From the NCBI GenBank assembly GCA_020851015.1, contig JADZDN010000135.1, positions 1 through 7,023 of the forward strand: a stretch of DNA of 7,023 nt, given 5' to 3'. A program made the translations under genes and the position numbers. The stretch comes from Alphaproteobacteria bacterium. Lineage in GTDB: Bacteria > Pseudomonadota > Alphaproteobacteria > JAEULC01. Under the pieces are notes generated by a model that was not told where the DNA came from, searched no databases, and was given only the letters and a program-made list of their open reading frames with translations. Below, one piece after another: positions 4,073 through 7,023 of this stretch (positions are counted from its first letter, which is position 1; each line of letters starts with the position of its first letter).

Positions 4073-5377
4073 TCATGCCTCGACGGGCTTGGGCGGCGTG
4101 ACGCGGACCGCGGTGATCTGGTTGCGCTGGCGGCGAAGGATCTCGAAGCGGAAGCCGTGGAAGGCGAACACCTGGCCGACGCCGGGGATCAGGCGCGCCT
4201 CGCGCAGCACCAGGCCCGCGATGGTCGCCGCCGCCTCCTGCGGCAGGCCCCACTCGAACGCGCGGTTGAGGTCGCGCAGGGTGACGGCGCCCTCGATCAC
4301 GTAGCTGCCGTCGTTGGCCGGGCGCACGCCCGGCAGCGGGCTGTCGGCCGCGGCCGGATGCGACGCGCCGATATCGCCGACGATTTCCTCGAGAATGTCG
4401 CTCAGCGACACCACGCCCATCAGCGCGCCGTACTCGTCCACCACCAGCGCCTGGCGCTGGTCGCTCTGGCGGAAGGCCTGGAGCTGGTCGTAGAGCGTGG
4501 TCGATTCCGGGCTGAACCAGGGCTTCTCGGCGATCGCCTGGACGTCGAGCCCGGCGAGGTCGCGCCCGCGCGCCATCACCTCGCGCATCAGCGTGGCGGT
4601 CGCCAGCACGCCGACGATGTTGTCGGGCTGGCCATGGGTCAGCGGCACCCGCGCGAGCCCGCTCGCCAGCACCTGCTCGACGATGGCGCGCGGCGGGTCG
4701 CCGGCGTCGACCGTCACGACATTGCGCCGGTGCGTCATCACCTGCGCCACGGTCACCTCGTCGAGGTCGAGAATGCCGCGCAGCATGGCACGCTCGTGCT
4801 TGACCTCGGGCTCCGGCCCGGCGTGGAGGTCGATCACGCCGCGCAGCTCCTCCTCGGTGGTGCCGATGCGCAGGTCGTCCGGCAGCTTGGCGCCGAACGC
4901 CTTCAGCGCCGCGCGCACGATGGCGCGCACCGCCATTACCAGCGGCGTCAGCACCGCCACCACGACGCGGGTCGGCCGCGCCAGCGCCAGGGACACCGCG
5001 TCGGCGTGGTTGATCGCGTAGGTCTTGGGCATCACCTCGGAGAAGATCAGCACCAGCGCCGTCATCACCAGCGTGGCGTAGGCCACGCCGGCATCGCCGA
5101 ACACCTGGATCAGCAGCGAGGTCGCGATCGCCGAGGCGCCGATATTGGCGAGGTTGTTGCCGAGCAGCAGCGCGCCGATCACCTTCTCGCGCTCCTCCTG
5201 CAGGCGCTTGACGATCATGGCGCGGCGGTCGCCGTCCTGGGCGAGCTGGTGCATGCGCGGACGCGAGGCGCCCGTCAGCGCCGTCTCGGCGCCCGCGCAG
5301 AAGGCCGAGGCCGCGAGCTGGACGGCGATGATCCAGAGCGAGGCCAGGAGGTCGAGGTTCAACGACAGCTCAGGCAT
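4073..5377 (-). CDS. CNNM/CorC-family membrane protein (DUF21, CBS pair, CorC_HlyC domain)
   Basis: The 434-aa protein has the full architecture of the hemolysin-like CNNM/CorC family. A DUF21 membrane domain (about 8-165) has hydrophobic segments near 10-30, 66-92, 96-114 and 136-160, and conserved AGAETALTGASR, LLGNNLANIGA and SEVMPKTYA. Next comes the acidic linker PEPEVKHERAMLRGILDLDEVTV. A CBS pair spans about 212-335, its second half ending in GVVSLSDILEEIVGDI. The C-terminal CorC_HlyC domain (about 350-428) includes YVIEGAVTLRDLNRAF and the strand GFRFEILRRQRNQITAVRV. Relatives mediate Mg2+ (and Co2+) efflux or magnesium homeostasis, gated by ATP binding to the CBS pair. The old hemolysin name is not supported by function. 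Its ATG overlaps the aroB stop by 8 nt with no clear ribosome-binding site, so translation is probably coupled to aroB. Transport here is inferred from the family. Confidence 0.93.
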   Translation of the reverse strand: MPELSLNLDLLASLWIIAVQLAASAFCAGAETALTGASRPRMHQLAQDGDRRAMIVKRLQEEREKVIGALLLGNNLANIGASAIATSLLIQVFGDAGVAYATLVMTALVLIFSEVMPKTYAINHADAVSLALARPTRVVVAVLTPLVMAVRAIVRAALKAFGAKLPDDLRIGTTEEELRGVIDLHAGPEPEVKHERAMLRGILDLDEVTVAQVMTHRRNVVTVDAGDPPRAIVEQVLASGLARVPLTHGQPDNIVGVLATATLMREVMARGRDLAGLDVQAIAEKPWFSPESTTLYDQLQAFRQSDQRQALVVDEYGALMGVVSLSDILEEIVGDIGASHPAAADSPLPGVRPANDGSYVIEGAVTLRDLNRAFEWGLPQEAAATIAGLVLREARLIPGVGQVFAFHGFRFEILRRQRNQITAVRVTPPKPVEA

Positions 5378-6503
5378 TGACGGTTCGCCCGGCGATCGCG
5401 CCGGCCAGCATCGCCTCGGCCGCGGCGATCGGCACGTCGGCGGCGGTGAACGCGCTGCCGATGCCGCGCGTCAGCACGAAGCGCACGCGCCCGTCGCGCA
5501 CCTTCTTGTCGCGCCCCATGTGCTCGATCAGGCGCTCGGCCGACCACGGGTTCTGCGGCAGGTCGGCGAAGCGCGTCGGCAGGCCCACGCCGGCGAGATG
5601 CGCGCGCAGCCGCTCGCAGTCGCCGGCGGGACACAGCCCCTGCGCCACGCTGAGGCGCGCGGCCAGCACCATGCCGAAGCCGACCGCCTCGCCATGCAGC
5701 AGCGCGTCGGAGAAGCCGGTCTCGGCCTCCAGCGCATGGCCGAACGTGTGGCCGAAATTGAGCGTCTCGCGCAGGCCTTCCTCGCGCTCGTCGGCCTCCA
5801 CGACCTTGGCCTTGGCGCGGCAGCTGGTGGCGACGGCGTGGACCAGCGCCTGGGCGTCGCCGCCGACGACCCGGGCGCCGTTCGCTTCCAGCCACGCGAA
5901 GAAGCCGGCGTCCCCGATCACGCCGTACTTCGCCACCTCGGCATAGCCCGCCAGCATCTCGCGCCGGGGCAGGGTCTTCAGCGCGTCGGTGTCGGCGAGC
6001 ACGAGCCGCGGCTGGTGGAAGGCACCCACGAGGTTCTTGCCTTCCGGCGTGTTGATCGCGGTCTTGCCGCCGACCGAGCTGTCGACCTGGGCCAGCAGCG
6101 TGGTCGGGATCTGCACGAAGTCGATGCCGCGCAGCGCGATGGCGGCGGCGAAGCCGACCAGGTCGCCGATCACGCCGCCGCCGAGCGCCACCAGCGTGGT
6201 CGAGCGCTCGATCCGCCGGTGCAGGAGCTCGCTCATCAGGCTTTCGAGCCGGTGGAAGCTCTTGCTTGCCTCGCCCGGCGGCACGGTGATCGTGTCGTGG
6301 GCGATGCTGGCCGCGTCCAGCGCGGCGGCCAGCGCCTCCAGATGCAGCTTCGCCACGGCGGCGTCGGCGATCACGACCGCGCGCGGCGCCTTCAAGACCG
6401 GGCGCATCCATCGCCCGGCCTCCGCGATCAGGCCCGGGCCGATATGGATGTCGTAGGCGCGCCGGTCCAGCGCCACCGGCACGGTGGTAGGGGCGGCGCT
6501 CAT
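5370..6503 (-). CDS. aroB: 3-dehydroquinate synthase AroB
   Basis: The 377-aa enzyme converts DAHP to 3-dehydroquinate, the second step of the shikimate pathway, using NAD+ and a divalent metal in the cytosol. Signature segments are all present: PPGEASKSF (75-83), the NAD-binding GGGVIGDLVGFAAA (108-121), QIPTTLLAQVDSSVGGKTAIN (131-151) and GKNLVGAFHQP. The metal ligands expected from the family are Glu189 (in GYAEVAKYG), His252 (in NFGHTFGH) and His270 (in LLHGEAVGFGM). RDKKVRDGRVRFVL (331-344) is the usual C-terminal motif. Length is normal and no break is seen. The ATG overlaps the aroK stop in an ATGA quartet, and its own stop lies inside the start of the CNNM gene, so the three genes form one coupled operon. 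Confidence 0.97.
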   Translation of the reverse strand: MSAAPTTVPVALDRRAYDIHIGPGLIAEAGRWMRPVLKAPRAVVIADAAVAKLHLEALAAALDAASIAHDTITVPPGEASKSFHRLESLMSELLHRRIERSTTLVALGGGVIGDLVGFAAAIALRGIDFVQIPTTLLAQVDSSVGGKTAINTPEGKNLVGAFHQPRLVLADTDALKTLPRREMLAGYAEVAKYGVIGDAGFFAWLEANGARVVGGDAQALVHAVATSCRAKAKVVEADEREEGLRETLNFGHTFGHALEAETGFSDALLHGEAVGFGMVLAARLSVAQGLCPAGDCERLRAHLAGVGLPTRFADLPQNPWSAERLIEHMGRDKKVRDGRVRFVLTRGIGSAFTAADVPIAAAEAMLAGAIAGRTVNA

Positions 6504-7023
6504 GGGCTTGCGGCTTCGCCCTTCGCGCGCAGATGGGCCGCCAGCGCCTCGAGCACGCGCTGGACCGTGGTCTCCGGCGGGCCTTCGGTGCTTTCCACGG
6601 TGATGTTGGCGGTGGCGTAGACCGGGTAGCGCACCGCCATCAGCCGGGCCAGCACGTCGCCGGGATCGCCCTGGTTCAACAGCGGGCGGTTGCTGCGCCG
6701 GGCGGTGCGCTTCAGCAGCACGTCGAGCTCGGCCTTCAGCCAGACCGAGATGCCGCGCTCGGCCACGAGCTGGCGCGTCTGGGGGTCGATGAAGGCGCCG
6801 CCGCCGGTTGCCAGCACATGCACCGGCTCGGACAGCAGACGCGCGATCACGCGGCGCTCGCCGTCGCGGAACGCGGCCTCGCCATGGGCGGCGAAAATCT
6901 CGGGGATCGTCTTGCCCGCCGCCTGCTCGATCTCGGCATCGGCGTCGACGAAGGGCAGGTGCAGGCGCTGGGCGACCCGCCGGCCGATGGCGGACTTGCC
7001 GGCGCCCATCAGCCCGACCAGCA
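6500..7023 (-). CDS. aroK: Shikimate kinase AroK (N-terminus cut by the window edge)
   Basis: The frame runs off the right end of the window. The last visible codons read LVGLMGAGKS, so the Met at 7009-7007 is an internal residue of the Walker A loop and not the start. Other family features are FVDADAEIE (the D-x-D that contacts Mg2+ and shikimate), FRDGERRVI (shikimate-binding Arg with the F-R-x-x-E motif), LATGGGAF (the GGG shikimate loop), the lid RRSNRPLL with its catalytic Arg, and RYPVYATANITVES near the end. The enzyme phosphorylates shikimate at the 3-hydroxyl with ATP, the fifth step of chorismate synthesis. It is the first visible gene of the aroK-aroB-CNNM operon, whose promoter lies outside. 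Its stop overlaps aroB by 4 nt. Few residues are missing, judging from the usual family length. Confidence 0.96.
   Translation of the reverse strand, partial: LVGLMGAGKSAIGRRVAQRLHLPFVDADAEIEQAAGKTIPEIFAAHGEAAFRDGERRVIARLLSEPVHVLATGGGAFIDPQTRQLVAERGISVWLKAELDVLLKRTARRSNRPLLNQGDPGDVLARLMAVRYPVYATANITVESTEGPPETTVQRVLEALAAHLRAKGEAASP

Noticed and set aside
4157..5380. Long plus-strand open frame (about 407 codons) opposite the CNNM gene
   Set aside because: It is the antisense shadow of a GC-rich gene. The product is an unnatural His/Arg/Gln/Asp-rich chain without any domain, while the opposite strand has a complete, recognisable protein.
5145..6620. Plus-strand open frame of about 491 codons opposite aroB and the end of aroK
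   Set aside because: Antisense shadow with biased composition and no motif; aroB on the other strand has every expected active-site segment.

Overview
The window is a GC-rich chromosomal segment, most likely from an alphaproteobacterium. The genus cannot be fixed from this sequence. The evidence is the GC-rich codon usage and a gene set I recall as typical of alphaproteobacterial chromosomes: aroK, aroB, a CNNM/CorC-type membrane protein, BolA, a J-domain protein and cobS. Both ends cut through genes: cobS on the left and aroK on the right. Except for bolA, every gene I accept lies on the minus strand.

From right to left, the first block is a tightly packed operon. Shikimate kinase (aroK, 5' end outside the window) overlaps 3-dehydroquinate synthase (aroB) by 4 nt, and aroB overlaps a CNNM/CBS/CorC_HlyC membrane protein by 8 nt. 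This joins two steps of chorismate biosynthesis to a probable divalent-cation transport protein. After 105 nt comes an accessory module of visibly lower GC: a 62-aa putative antitoxin overlapping, by 8 nt, a 221-aa Fic AMP-transferase with an intact catalytic motif. It is preceded by an inverted repeat that could be an operator and followed by a weak terminator-like hairpin.

Positions 2727-3120 hold no convincing gene, but contain a well-formed bulged hairpin. A stand-alone two-CBS-domain protein (2274-2726) and a DUF2889-family protein (1606-2184) follow. The DUF2889 gene has its own good sigma-70-like promoter. Between the convergent DUF2889 and bolA genes sits an 87-bp pair of inverted GC-rich palindromes with quadruplex-forming potential.

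At the left, bolA (+) is divergent from a J-domain co-chaperone with a Cys/His-rich N-terminus, which leads into cobS, the AAA+ subunit of the aerobic cobaltochelatase. From memory, aroK-aroB-CNNM and bolA/J-domain/cobS lie near one another in many alphaproteobacteria. On that reading, the DUF2889, CBS and Fic genes are an insertion into a conserved neighbourhood. The Fic module is the most distinctive accessory element. I see no CRISPR array, tRNA, rRNA, integrase or insertion sequence.
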